Positions 41,695 through 49,012 of a stretch of 64,000 nt of DNA are shown here, piece by piece; positions within the stretch are counted from its first letter, which is position 1, and each line of letters opens with the position of its first letter. The stretch covers positions 1 through 64,000 of the forward strand of contig JAAWCQ010000007.1 of NCBI GenBank assembly GCA_022793335.1. Direction: 5' to 3'. The stretch comes from Clostridia bacterium. Its GTDB lineage: Bacteria > Bacillota > Clostridia > Christensenellales > UBA1242. The notes beneath the pieces were generated by a model. The model was not told where the DNA came from. It worked only from the letters and a program-made list of their open reading frames with translations, and did no database searches. A program made the translations under genes and the position numbers.

Positions 41695-43116
41695 ATGAGC
41701 GAAAAGAAAGACAAGAAAAAACAAATTGACCAGCTTGCTGATAATCAGTTTCATGATGATGAGCAAATTCTTTCTGAGAGCGAAATTGACAATGCAGAAG
41801 ATTATCTTTTTGGTGACCGTGATTCAGCTGTTCTTCGTCTTTCCCACCAAAAGAATAAAACAGACATGAAAGAGATTATCCCTTTATTAAAACAAGATTT
41901 GTTAAAATATGTCACTTATCATCATAAAGAGTTTGTTGGTGATATTCACACTAATGTGCCTGTTTATGAACTTATGAAAAAGTTTAATAATGAAACTTTT
42001 GTTTCAAGACCTTGGAAATATGAGCCTTACATGGTGCGTCAAAACCAAATTGATGAACTTCAAGCATGCATCAAAAATCCAGTTTATGTAAAGCGCTATC
42101 AATATGACCGTCCAATTTATGAATTTCAAAATGTAATTTCCTTCCGTGACAAAAAAGCTAGGGCAACAGGGGAACAGGTAAAAACTGACATTCAATATTA
42201 TCTTTCAAAAAATGAGGATATTTTGTGTGCCAAAGTGGTCAATCTTAAATATAAACCAAAGGCATTGAAATATTTTGGTCGAAAGAGATATCCAAGCAGC
42301 AAAATTGAAATTGAGGCTCGTATAAATGACAGGTTTTTATATGACCGAAGCTTGTCAATTTCAATGTATGTGCTTTTGGATGGAGATCCTAAAAAGGCTA
42401 TGCCTTTCATGAGATATGACAATGACCCACATCCTCACACTAATGTTTGGATAGGTCAAGATAAACGCAAAGCAGTGTTTGGGGAAGTTGCTCAGTCTCC
42501 ACACTTTCATTTCCAAAGTGAAGAAGATGCAATTTTATGCTTGAGAAAATTTCGTTATACAAATGGCAAGGGAAAGTATCGCACAGGCAGATGTAATGCC
42601 ATTGATTGCAGACATCTGAAAAATTATCTTATGAAAATAGATAATATGGGCGGAAAACTTGCCGAAAATGAATTGGCTAAAAATGGCACTTATGGTCTTC
42701 CATTTCTCAAGATGAAGATAAATAAGAAAGCTTTAAAAATCAATGTTGACAATCTTGTAAAAGATTATCTTGACGGCAAATCGTCGACAGAGCAGGGGTA
42801 TTTGAGATATTTGACAAAGTGGCTGGACGCGACTAAAGATAACCCTGATTATGAAATGCCAAAGAATAAATGTTTTGGCTCACTAATCAGAGCGCTTGAT
42901 TTTATTGACTTTATGACAAACAATATGAGCACTGGCTTGTATGGCTGTGACAGAAAAATGCTTTCAGAAATTGAAGTGTTGGTGGCCAATGCAGTGGTCA
43001 ATGTGATAAATAATAATCAAGAAGATTATTTGAGAAAAGAAGGAAAACCAAAATATTCTATTGAATGCAAGTTTGACAAGGATTTAGAATATGAAGAAAG
43101 TTTAGAAGATGAATAA
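41695..43116 (+). CDS. Conserved-looking protein of unknown function, 473 residues
   Basis: I do not recognise this gene. The first 55 residues are charged and probably disordered (SEKKDKKKQIDQLADNQ). The middle has YKPKALKYFGRKRYPSSKIE and a His-rich block near residue 240: MRYDNDPHPHTNVWIG, then VAQSPHFHFQSEEDAI. This faintly recalls the YDN..HH/H.H.F pattern of TumE-like toxins, but the match is weak and the protein is far larger. The C terminus is acidic. AAGGGAGAAACT precedes the ATG. It is monocistronic and convergent with glmM. Confidence 0.6.
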   Translation: MSEKKDKKKQIDQLADNQFHDDEQILSESEIDNAEDYLFGDRDSAVLRLSHQKNKTDMKEIIPLLKQDLLKYVTYHHKEFVGDIHTNVPVYELMKKFNNETFVSRPWKYEPYMVRQNQIDELQACIKNPVYVKRYQYDRPIYEFQNVISFRDKKARATGEQVKTDIQYYLSKNEDILCAKVVNLKYKPKALKYFGRKRYPSSKIEIEARINDRFLYDRSLSISMYVLLDGDPKKAMPFMRYDNDPHPHTNVWIGQDKRKAVFGEVAQSPHFHFQSEEDAILCLRKFRYTNGKGKYRTGRCNAIDCRHLKNYLMKIDNMGGKLAENELAKNGTYGLPFLKMKINKKALKINVDNLVKDYLDGKSSTEQGYLRYLTKWLDATKDNPDYEMPKNKCFGSLIRALDFIDFMTNNMSTGLYGCDRKMLSEIEVLVANAVVNVINNNQEDYLRKEGKPKYSIECKFDKDLEYEESLEDE

Positions 43117-43146
43117 ACTTTTTTCTTTAAGGTTGTGTTTAAAAGC

Positions 43147-43178
43147 AAAAAAGATGCAAATAATGCATCTTTTTTTTA
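43147..43178. terminator. Bidirectional terminator between the orphan gene and glmM
   Basis: AAGATGCA (43151-43158) pairs with TGCATCTT (43164-43171), flanked by runs of A and T. It overlaps the glmM stop. Confidence 0.85.
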
Positions 43179-44480
43179 GTTTTTTTCCATTTCAATTGAC
43201 CGAATAAGCTCTTCCAATTCTTTTGCATAAGCTTGAGCTTCTTTTTTATCAACATGTTCACACATAATTCTGATTTTATTTTCTGTTCCGCTCGCTCTCA
43301 CAAGCACTCTTCCATTGCTGCCAAATTGTTTTTGAATGGCAAGAATTTTTGAGGAAAGTAGGTCAGAATTTAATAAGCGGAATTTATCAACAACTTCCAC
43401 ATTGATTAAAATTTGTGGATAATGTTTGAAAGAATTCATCTTTGAAAGCTTGGTGTTTTGCTGTTTGACCAAACTTGCAATGCTGAGAGCTGTCAAAACG
43501 CCATCGCCAGTGCAACCAAGACTCATGTCTATAATATGCCCAGAAGTTTCGCCGCCAAGCGAGGCACCTTTATTTTTCATAAGCATAGCCACATATTTGT
43601 CACCAACATCGGCTCTCAACAGGGTGATGTTTTCTTTTGCCAGCGCTACCTCAAGCCCTTTGTTTGTCATGCTGGTGCCCACTACATAAGAAGAAGGTGG
43701 AAGTTTGTGTGAAAGAATGAAAAGCAGATCATCGCCATCAAGAAGCTCTCCCTTCTCATTGCAACCTATTATTCTGTCGGCATCACCGTCAAAAGCAAAA
43801 CCCATGTCGGCATTATGGCGTTTTACAGCATTTGCAAGCTCCTCAGGATAAAGCGCACCGCACTTGTTGTTAATCTTTTTGCCACTTTTGCCATTGTTTA
43901 GAATGATTGTCTTTGCCCCAAGAGTTGAAAATAGCTCTTTGGCTGTGCTGATTGAAGCGCCATTCGCAAGGTCAAGTACAATCTTTAGTCCGTCAATACT
44001 TTCAATATTTGAGATTATATTTTCTTTATATTTCTTAAGTAGACGCGGTTTGAAATAATATCTTCCAAGCTTTTCGCTGCCAAGCTCTGTCGAATAAAGT
44101 ATTTTTCGCTCAATTGTCGCTTCAAGCTCTTCACTTATTTTAAATCCGTCATGGTCAAAAATTTTTATTCCGTTATACTGTCTTGGATTGTGACTTGCAC
44201 TTATAACCACGCCATAATCAAAGCCTAGTGCCTTTGTAAGATATGCTATGACCGGAGTTGGAACAATTCCTATATCAATTACATCAACGCCATGACTCAT
44301 AATTCCACTTGCGAAGGAAAGCGTCAAAAGACTGCCACTTCTTCGCGTATCTCTTCCAATTATAATTTTCTTTTTGCAGCATAGACTGCCTAAACTGTTT
44401 CCGACTTTGTAGGCAATGCTGGGGGAGATAACCTCACCATAAACGCCTCGAAATCCATCTGTACCAAAATAAATTCCCAT
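43176..44480 (-). CDS. glmM: Phosphoglucosamine mutase
   Basis: This enzyme converts glucosamine-6-phosphate to glucosamine-1-phosphate on the way to UDP-GlcNAc and peptidoglycan. The phosphoserine loop is GVVISASHNPRQYNGIKIFD. The metal loop is FAFDGDADRIIG, the sugar-binding loop is LGGETSGHII, and the phosphate-binding end is VLVRASGTENKIRIMCE. At 434 residues it is slightly shorter than usual (about 445). AAAGGAGAAAAA precedes the ATG. The next enzyme of the pathway, in acetyltransferase-only form, lies 103 bases upstream on the same strand. Confidence 0.95.
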   Translation of the reverse strand: MGIYFGTDGFRGVYGEVISPSIAYKVGNSLGSLCCKKKIIIGRDTRRSGSLLTLSFASGIMSHGVDVIDIGIVPTPVIAYLTKALGFDYGVVISASHNPRQYNGIKIFDHDGFKISEELEATIERKILYSTELGSEKLGRYYFKPRLLKKYKENIISNIESIDGLKIVLDLANGASISTAKELFSTLGAKTIILNNGKSGKKINNKCGALYPEELANAVKRHNADMGFAFDGDADRIIGCNEKGELLDGDDLLFILSHKLPPSSYVVGTSMTNKGLEVALAKENITLLRADVGDKYVAMLMKNKGASLGGETSGHIIDMSLGCTGDGVLTALSIASLVKQQNTKLSKMNSFKHYPQILINVEVVDKFRLLNSDLLSSKILAIQKQFGSNGRVLVRASGTENKIRIMCEHVDKKEAQAYAKELEELIRSIEMEKN

Positions 44481-44583
44481 TTTTTCTCCTTTGATTATAT
44501 ATTTTGTTTTTAATAGGGTGATTATGTTTTTTTTATTAAAAATAGATGATAAAGATTTTATTTATAAAAATCTAACAAAGAGG

Positions 44584-45201
44584 CTATGCCTCCCAATATT
44601 TTTTTGCTCTGCCAGGTTTGTTTTGCTGACGCGTGCGACCAATGACCATATCATGCTTTTCGACCTTTTCAGTGACTGTAGTGCCTGCGCAAATATAACT
44701 GTCATCTTCAATTGAGACAGGCGCAATAATATTGCTGTTTGAGCCAATAAAAACATGCCTTCCGACAATCGTTCTGTTTTTTTGTTTGCCGTTGTAGTTT
44801 GCAAAAATGACCCCACAGCCAATATTGCAATCTGCACCCATGTCAACATCACCCACATAAGCAAGATGACTTATCTTGCAACCATTTCCGATGCTGCTGT
44901 TTTTGATTTCTACAAAATTTCCAACTTTGCAGCCATTTCCAATTAAAGAATGAGGACGCAACCTTGCAAATGGGCCAATGCTTACATCATCTAAAATTTC
45001 ACTTTCTTCCAAAACACTGCTTAAAACTTTGCAATTTTTACCGATTCTGCAACTTGAAATGAAATTCCCAGGGAGCAGGGTGGTGTTGTCGCCAATCGTT
45101 GTATCACCCTCAATGTGATTGTTTTCATAAATGGTGACATTTTTGCCGATTTTGACATTTTCACCAATAAAACAACTTTCTTTATTTATAAATTTTGTCA
45201 T
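44584..45201 (-). CDS. GlmU-type glucosamine-1-phosphate N-acetyltransferase without the uridylyltransferase half
   Basis: The 205-residue protein is a left-handed beta-helix of hexapeptide repeats matching the C-terminal half of GlmU. GPFARLRPHSLIGNGCKVGN and FVEIKNSS align with the E. coli domain. ISHLAYVGD holds the catalytic His (His112, equivalent to E. coli His363), and NIGCGVIFANYNGKQKNRT plus ICAGTTVTE complete it. Normal GlmU is about 455 residues and starts with a pyrophosphorylase domain, which is absent. The ATG at 45201 has TAGGAGAAATC before it. The frame stays open upstream only through the tRNA gene. Transcribed toward glmM. The uridylyltransferase must be encoded elsewhere. 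Confidence 0.88.
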   Translation of the reverse strand: MTKFINKESCFIGENVKIGKNVTIYENNHIEGDTTIGDNTTLLPGNFISSCRIGKNCKVLSSVLEESEILDDVSIGPFARLRPHSLIGNGCKVGNFVEIKNSSIGNGCKISHLAYVGDVDMGADCNIGCGVIFANYNGKQKNRTIVGRHVFIGSNSNIIAPVSIEDDSYICAGTTVTEKVEKHDMVIGRTRQQNKPGRAKKYWEA

Positions 45202-45270
45202 GATTTCTCCTATGCTGATATATGATAAAACTGCTGCTATGGTGAGGAATTTGAAAAATTTCAAAAATAG

Positions 45271-45299
45271 TTGCCAAAAAGTGAATATTGTGATAAAAT
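45271..45299 (+). promoter_or_regulatory. Promoter of the tRNA-Gly gene
   Basis: TTGCCA (45271-45276), a 17-base spacer and TAAAAT (45294-45299) with an extended TGA. It ends ten bases before the tRNA. Confidence 0.7.
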
Positions 45300-45308
45300 A
45301 ATAATGAT

Positions 45309-45382
45309 GCAGGTATAATTTAGCGGCAAAATGTACGCTTCCCAAGCGTGATTCACGGGTTCGACCCCCGTTACCTGCTCCA
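45309..45382 (+). tRNA. tRNA-Gly, anticodon CCC, CCA end encoded
   Basis: The acceptor stem GCAGGTA pairs with TACCTGC. The D stem is ATTT/AAAT, the anticodon stem TACGC/GCGTG with loop TTCCCAA (anticodon CCC), and the T arm ACGGG-TTCGACC-CCCGT. A discriminator T and encoded CCA close it at 45382. It reads the rare glycine codon GGG. Its 3' end faces the accessory region to the right, the usual orientation for island insertion. Confidence 0.95.
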
Positions 45383-45534
45383 ACTATATTCACTAAAAAG
45401 TCTTTTTTTGAAAAGGCTTTTTTCTTTCTAAAAACCACAATATACAGTGTTGTTTGAGCAAAATATCACTGCATACAGAGATGACATTTTTTGAGTTTAG
45501 AAACTTTGCCATTTCAAGTCTTTTTTCATAAACA

Positions 45535-45680
45535 TAAAATTTTTGATTTTTTGATTTTTTGCCCAAAATTTTGATTTTTTATCAAAAAATTGGCTGTCGC
45601 AAAATCAAAAGTTGAAAAATCAAAACTGCCCACCGAGAAAATCAAAAATAATCAAAATAAATCAAAAAATCAAAATTTCA
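45535..45680. repeat. AT-rich tract of GATTTTTT words and their complements
   Basis: The 344 bases between the tRNA and the next gene hold no coding region. The left half has repeated TTTTTGATTTTTTG words, the right half repeated AAAATCAAAA words (at least five). Together they form a large imperfect inverted repeat with GCCCA/CTGCCCA near the middle. It may be a leftover of insertion or a structured transcript; no known element is recognised. Confidence 0.55.
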
Positions 45681-45714
45681 AGCCAAAACTGATACAGATT
45701 GCAAAGAGTTGTGG

Positions 45715-45720
45715 TATAAT
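45715..45720 (+). promoter_or_regulatory. Extended -10 promoter giving a leaderless mRNA
   Basis: TATAAT at 45715-45720 with TGG directly before it (extended -10) and no good -35. The ATG at 45727 is exactly seven bases beyond the box. Confidence 0.6.
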
Positions 45721-45726
45721 GAAATT

Positions 45727-46287
45727 ATGAAAGATATATTGACTTTTTCAAATAGAGATGAGTTCAGAAATTGGCTTTCGCAGCATTGCAAAACAAATGA
45801 GGGTGTTTGGCTTTTTTTTGGCAAAGAAAAAGGCCCAAAGACAATCAAGGCAGAAGAAGCTCTTGAGGAAGCACTTTGCTTTGGGTGGATAGATGGACAG
45901 ATACAAAGTATTGATTGTAAAACATACAAGAAATATTTTTCAATGCGAAGAGTAAACAGTAAGTGGTCAGAGAAAAATAAGGAATTGGTTAAAAGTCTAG
46001 AAGAACGAGGGTTGATGACTGACTTTGGCAGAAAGAAAATAGAAGAAGCAAAGAAAAATGGACAATGGGATGCCAAAGATCCTATGACATTTACAGAAGA
46101 GCAAATCAATGTATTGAATGAAATCTTAAAAGAATACGAACCAGCACACACCAATTTTCAAGCGATGTCTATGTCGGTAAAAAAGACATATACACGAGCA
46201 TATTTCGATGCAAAAACAGAGGCGGGCAAAGCAAAGAGAATTGCTTGGATAGTAGATAGACTTAACAAAAATTTGAAACCTATGTAA
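45727..46287 (+). CDS. YdeI-like (OmdA/bacteriocin-protection family) protein
   Basis: The 186-residue protein has the family pattern. FSNRDEFRNWLSQHCKTNEG and VWLFFGKEKG come first, then EEALEEALCFGWIDGQIQSI, YFSMRRVNSKWSEKN and the KTYTRAYFDAKTEAGKAKRI segment at the C terminus. Members have been linked to resistance to antimicrobial peptides or bacteriocins, but the biochemical activity is not established. The ATG at 45727 matches the family start and the predicted transcription start. The in-frame GTG at 45709 lies upstream of the -10 box and would not be transcribed from it. It is the first gene after the tRNA. Confidence 0.8.
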   Translation: MKDILTFSNRDEFRNWLSQHCKTNEGVWLFFGKEKGPKTIKAEEALEEALCFGWIDGQIQSIDCKTYKKYFSMRRVNSKWSEKNKELVKSLEERGLMTDFGRKKIEEAKKNGQWDAKDPMTFTEEQINVLNEILKEYEPAHTNFQAMSMSVKKTYTRAYFDAKTEAGKAKRIAWIVDRLNKNLKPM

Positions 46288-46301
46288 ATTTTATATAAAA
46301 C

Positions 46302-46331
46302 AATCACGAGTAAAGTTTCGTGATTTTTTGA
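46302..46331 (+). terminator. Intrinsic terminator of the YdeI-like gene
   Basis: AATCACGA (46302-46309) pairs with TCGTGATT (46318-46325), with T6. It is nearly identical to the terminator at 47191. Confidence 0.85.
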
Positions 46332-46359
46332 AAAAGGATAGAACAAACCTATCCTTTTT
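46331..46359 (-). terminator. Terminator at the HxlR gene end
   Basis: AAAAAGGATAG and CTATCCTTTTT form an 11-bp stem around a short loop that contains the HxlR stop codon. Confidence 0.75.
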
Positions 46360-46684
46360 GTTTATATGCTTTTTTGTATTTCTTTCCAAAGTCAGCAAGG
46401 GCATCAATTATTGGTCGCATCGACTCGCCAAGTTCGGTCAAAGAGTATTCCACGCGAAGGGGGATTTCGGCAAATACTTCACGCTTTACAAGTCCATCTT
46501 CTTCCATTTGTTTAAGGTTTTCAGTCAAGACCTTTGGACTTATTCCTTCAATGCCAAATTGCAAATATTTATATCTTTGAGTGCCTTGCATAAGGTTTCG
46601 CAAGATGAGCGGTTTCCATTTGTTCCCAATAAGGGTAATGGTTGTAGCGACAGGGCATTCTGGCAATTCATTTTTATATAGCAT
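46349..46684 (-). CDS. HxlR-family transcriptional regulator
   Basis: A 111-residue winged-helix protein with the family signature. CPVATTITLIGNKWKPLILRNL is followed by GTQRYKYLQFGIEGISPKVL, TENLKQMEEDGLVKRE and IPLRVEYSLTELGESM. The Cys at residue 10, before the helix-turn-helix, is the position at which several HxlR members sense redox or electrophile stress. It is divergent from the cupin gene. Two strong dyads lie in the 145 bases between them, so it probably controls both. AAGGAG-type bases (AAAAAGGAGTTTATC) precede the ATG. Confidence 0.9.
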   Translation of the reverse strand: MLYKNELPECPVATTITLIGNKWKPLILRNLMQGTQRYKYLQFGIEGISPKVLTENLKQMEEDGLVKREVFAEIPLRVEYSLTELGESMRPIIDALADFGKKYKKAYKQKG

Positions 46685-46725
46685 GATAAACTCCTTTTTT
46701 CTTTACTTACAAAAAGATACCTAGA

Positions 46726-46756
46726 TTACAAAAAAGTGCGTATGCACAATTTGTAA
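46726..46756. promoter_or_regulatory. Large dyad, likely HxlR operator
   Basis: TTACAAA...GTGC-gtat-GCAC...TTTGTAA is an imperfect 31-base palindrome between the divergent genes. Confidence 0.6.
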
Positions 46757-46762
46757 GTTATG

Positions 46763-46777
46763 GTGTTATGATAACAC
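46763..46777. promoter_or_regulatory. Second dyad upstream of the cupin gene
   Basis: GTGTTATGATAACAC is a perfect 7-1-7 inverted repeat. It overlaps the region where a cupin-gene promoter must lie. Confidence 0.55.
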
Positions 46778-46828
46778 TGACAAACAAAAAAGTCAAGTTT
46801 GTTGAGAAAAAATAAAAGGAGAAAAAGT

Positions 46829-47182
46829 ATGAAAAATTTTAAGAAAATTAGTTTAGGAGAAGATGCACGCACAGAGCTTCACGATGCATTAAAATTGACA
46901 GGGGCAGAAATCAGCATCAACATTCTGCCAGCAGGAGCAAGTGTCCCATTTGTTCATTCACACAAACAAAATGAAGAAATTTATGGAATAATTGAAGGAA
47001 AAGGCAAAGTCACAATTGATGGCGAAAGTATTGATTTGAAAGCAGGTGATTGGCTACGAATTGCTCCACCTGCAAAAAGACAATTTTTTGCAGATGGCAA
47101 AAGTGCAATAAAATACATTTGCATCCAGGTCAAAGAAAATTCTTTAGAAAATTACACTGCCACAGATGCAATTGTTTTATAA
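46829..47182 (+). CDS. Single-domain cupin protein
   Basis: A 117-residue beta-barrel protein. The first cupin motif is VPFVHSHKQNEEIYGIIEGK (two His and one Glu as metal ligands). The second motif region is LKAGDWLRIAPPAKRQFF, which lacks the usual second-motif His, so the metal site may be incomplete. The start at ATG 46829 follows AAAAGGAGAAAAA. The TTG 30 bases upstream lies before this ribosome site. It is likely induced through the HxlR regulator, a common pairing with small detoxifying or reducing enzymes. The substrate is unknown. Confidence 0.85.
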   Translation: MKNFKKISLGEDARTELHDALKLTGAEISINILPAGASVPFVHSHKQNEEIYGIIEGKGKVTIDGESIDLKAGDWLRIAPPAKRQFFADGKSAIKYICIQVKENSLENYTATDAIVL

Positions 47183-47190
47183 TTTAGTTA

Positions 47191-47220
47191 AAATCACGAG
47201 CAAAGGTTCGTGATTTTTTT
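47191..47220 (+). terminator. Intrinsic terminator of the cupin gene
   Basis: AATCACGA and TCGTGATT stem with T7, almost the same sequence as at 46302. Confidence 0.88.
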
Positions 47221-47255
47221 GATGCAAAAAATTAAAATTAAAGGAGAATAAGAAA

Positions 47256-47531
47256 ATGGCAGTTTTAGACCAATTTAGAGTAAAGGTAGACAACAATGAT
47301 GTCTACAACAAAAATGGAACAATGAAGAGTTTGAGAGAAATTCACACACAATGGGATTTTATTTCCACAGAATGGATTGGGCAACTATGTTCATCCAGTA
47401 TTGAACAAAATGGGAACAAATCCCAATGCATTCAAGCACATCACAAGCACAGAAACGGGGAGATTTGTGAACACAGCAGAAGGCATCAATTTCATCTTTG
47501 ATGCATTGAACGATGCACGAATGAAGAGTTT
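47256..47531 (+). pseudogene. Frameshifted and truncated gene of unknown identity
   Basis: A good ribosome site (AAAGGAGAATAAG) precedes an ATG. The first frame reads MAVLDQFRVKVDNNDVYNKN and on to FISTEWI near 47378. The sensible reading then moves to the next frame (GNYVHPVLNKMGTNPNAFKH, then TETGRFVNTAEGINFIFDAL, ending NDARMKS near 47531). After 47531 the sequence becomes the antisense of the minus-strand 80-residue gene. A one-base frameshift plus a deletion junction explains this best. Neither piece matches a family I know. Confidence 0.55.
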
Positions 47532-47774
47532 TTATTTGTTTAAAAAAATTTTCTTGCAAACTTTAAAAGTTATTTCAATGATGTGGTCAATTTCAAGAGA
47601 ATAAAGTTGAGCTTTTTCATTGTCTAAGTTTATATATGCATGCCATTTTTCTGTTGAGAAGTCTTTTGTAAAAGCATCTTCAAGTTCACAAACTTTGTTT
47701 AATTGAAGTTGTGTCTCGGCACTCCGTTTCTCGGATTCAAGAATATTCATAACTATTTCAATAATATGTTTCAT
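47532..47774 (-). CDS. Small protein of unknown function, probably truncated
   Basis: An 80-residue minus-strand ORF with a good ribosome site (TGGAGGTGTT just before the ATG). The sequence begins MKHIIEIVMNILESEKRSAE and contains FSTEKWHAYINLDNEKAQLY followed by SLEIDHIIEITFKVCKK. It looks like a real, mostly helical protein. Its last residues (CKKIFLNK) run into the junction with the pseudogene at 47531, so the original C terminus may be lost. No homologue is recognised. Confidence 0.45.
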   Translation of the reverse strand: MKHIIEIVMNILESEKRSAETQLQLNKVCELEDAFTKDFSTEKWHAYINLDNEKAQLYSLEIDHIIEITFKVCKKIFLNK

Positions 47775-47859
47775 AACACCTCCATAAATTTGGTTGTGTG
47801 TTGTATAGCGTAAATAAATTTCTTTTGCAAGTCTTTTCGAAAAGTTTTTTTAAAAATTT

Positions 47860-47915
47860 ATCGGCAATAATTGTTATGTGATTTGTTTGACTTTTTGCCG
47901 ATATCGGTATATAAT
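47860..47915 (+). promoter_or_regulatory. Promoter with embedded operators for the Fic gene
   Basis: TTGACT (47887-47892), a 17-base spacer and TATAAT (47910-47915). The spacer contains the perfect palindrome CCGATATCGG (47898-47907). ATCGGCAA at 47860-47867 is the exact inverse of TTGCCGAT at 47895-47902. A repressor bound here would block RNA polymerase. The Fic protein itself has an N-terminal DNA-binding-like domain and may be the repressor. Confidence 0.6.
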
Positions 47916-47943
47916 AAAACTATTAAACGGGGGAGAGATCTAA

Positions 47944-48840
47944 GTGAAATTTTTATCAGTTGCTGAAATTGCTAAAAAATGGGGGATGAGCGATAGGTCT
48001 GTTAGAAACTATTGTGCCCAGGGTCGTATAAAAGGTGCGTTTCTAACCGGCAAAACTTGGAATATCCCAGCAGATACAGTTAAGCCAGAAAGAGAGAATA
48101 AAGCGAAGTTTAGTGATAACGAACTTTTGAATGTTTTAAAAGAACAAAAAGACATGAAACTTAAAGGTGGAATTTATCACAAGACGCAAATTGAGTTAAC
48201 TTATAACTCGAATCATATTGAGGGTAGCAAGCTTACAGAAGATCAAACAAGATTTATATTTGAAACTAACACAATTGGCATTGACAACGGAACAATAAAT
48301 ATCGACGATGTTATAGAAACTTCAAACCACTTCAAATGCGTTGATTATATCATTGATAATGCGAAGAAAATTTTGACAGAATCAATGATTAAAGAATTAC
48401 ATTTCATCTTAAAAACTGGAACATCAGACAGTCGCAAGGATTGGTATAATGTTGGTGGATACAAAAAACTTCCAAACGAGGTTGGCGGTGAGGAAACCTG
48501 TAAACCAGAGAATGTTGCAGTTGAAATGAAAAAACTTTTAGAAGTTTACAACACAAAACAAACAAAATCATTAGAAGATATAATTGAGTTTCATCAATAC
48601 TTTGAAAAAATCCATCCATTTCAAGATGGTAACGGCAGGGTAGGTCGCCTAATAATGTTTAAAGAATGTTTATCAAACAATATAGTTCCATTTATTATAG
48701 ACGACAGTTTAAAATTCTACTACTATCGCGGCCTTAAGAAATGGAACAACGAACATAGTTTCTTAATTGATACTTGTTTGACTGCTCAGGATAAGTATAG
48801 AAACTGGTTGGTATATTTTGACATCACAACTAGAGTATAA
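47944..48840 (+). CDS. Fic-domain protein with N-terminal helix-turn-helix
   Basis: In this 298-residue protein residues 1-50 are a MerR/excisionase-like helix-turn-helix (SVAEIAKKWGMSDRSVRNYC, then GRIKGAFLTGKTWNIPADTV). The inhibitory helix motif S-x-x-x-E-G lies at 89-94 (SNHIEG) and should block ATP until released. The catalytic motif is HPFQDGNGRVGR at 224-235, complete, so AMP transfer to a protein hydroxyl is expected. The start is GTG with GGGGGAGAGATC before it. It sits between gene fragments and the BREX operon on the same strand, 172 bases upstream, with its own promoter. Toxin, regulator or defence accessory roles are all possible. Confidence 0.88.
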   Translation: MKFLSVAEIAKKWGMSDRSVRNYCAQGRIKGAFLTGKTWNIPADTVKPERENKAKFSDNELLNVLKEQKDMKLKGGIYHKTQIELTYNSNHIEGSKLTEDQTRFIFETNTIGIDNGTINIDDVIETSNHFKCVDYIIDNAKKILTESMIKELHFILKTGTSDSRKDWYNVGGYKKLPNEVGGEETCKPENVAVEMKKLLEVYNTKQTKSLEDIIEFHQYFEKIHPFQDGNGRVGRLIMFKECLSNNIVPFIIDDSLKFYYYRGLKKWNNEHSFLIDTCLTAQDKYRNWLVYFDITTRV

Positions 48841-48925
48841 TCAATATATTCCTGTATAGATACACATTTAAACTATTTTTGCAATAAAACTAAAGAAAAA
48901 CGATACAGATATATGCATTATATGG

Positions 48926-48957
48926 TATAATAAATTGAGAAATTATAGCTATAATTT
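48926..48957 (+). promoter_or_regulatory. Promoter and 18-bp palindrome upstream of the BREX operon
   Basis: TATAAT (48926-48931) with TGG before it (extended -10). The predicted start is at about 48938. A perfect palindrome AAATTATAGCTATAATTT occupies 48940-48957, overlapping the start site, a likely repressor site. No BrxR-type WYL regulator is in the window. Confidence 0.55.
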
Positions 48958-49012
48958 ATGAAATTCTATAATCTTAAATAAAATTCAGAATAGGGGAGGT
49001 TAAAGATAAACG

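Noticed and set aside
45202-45438. N-terminal extension of the GlmU-like protein
   Set aside because: The extra 79 codons run antisense through the tRNA-Gly gene; the ATG at 45201 has a ribosome site and fits the beta-helix start.
45678-46154. 158-residue minus-strand ORF
   Set aside because: Antisense to the YdeI-like gene, whose family motifs are clear; no ribosome site and a Ser/Phe/Leu-rich shadow composition.
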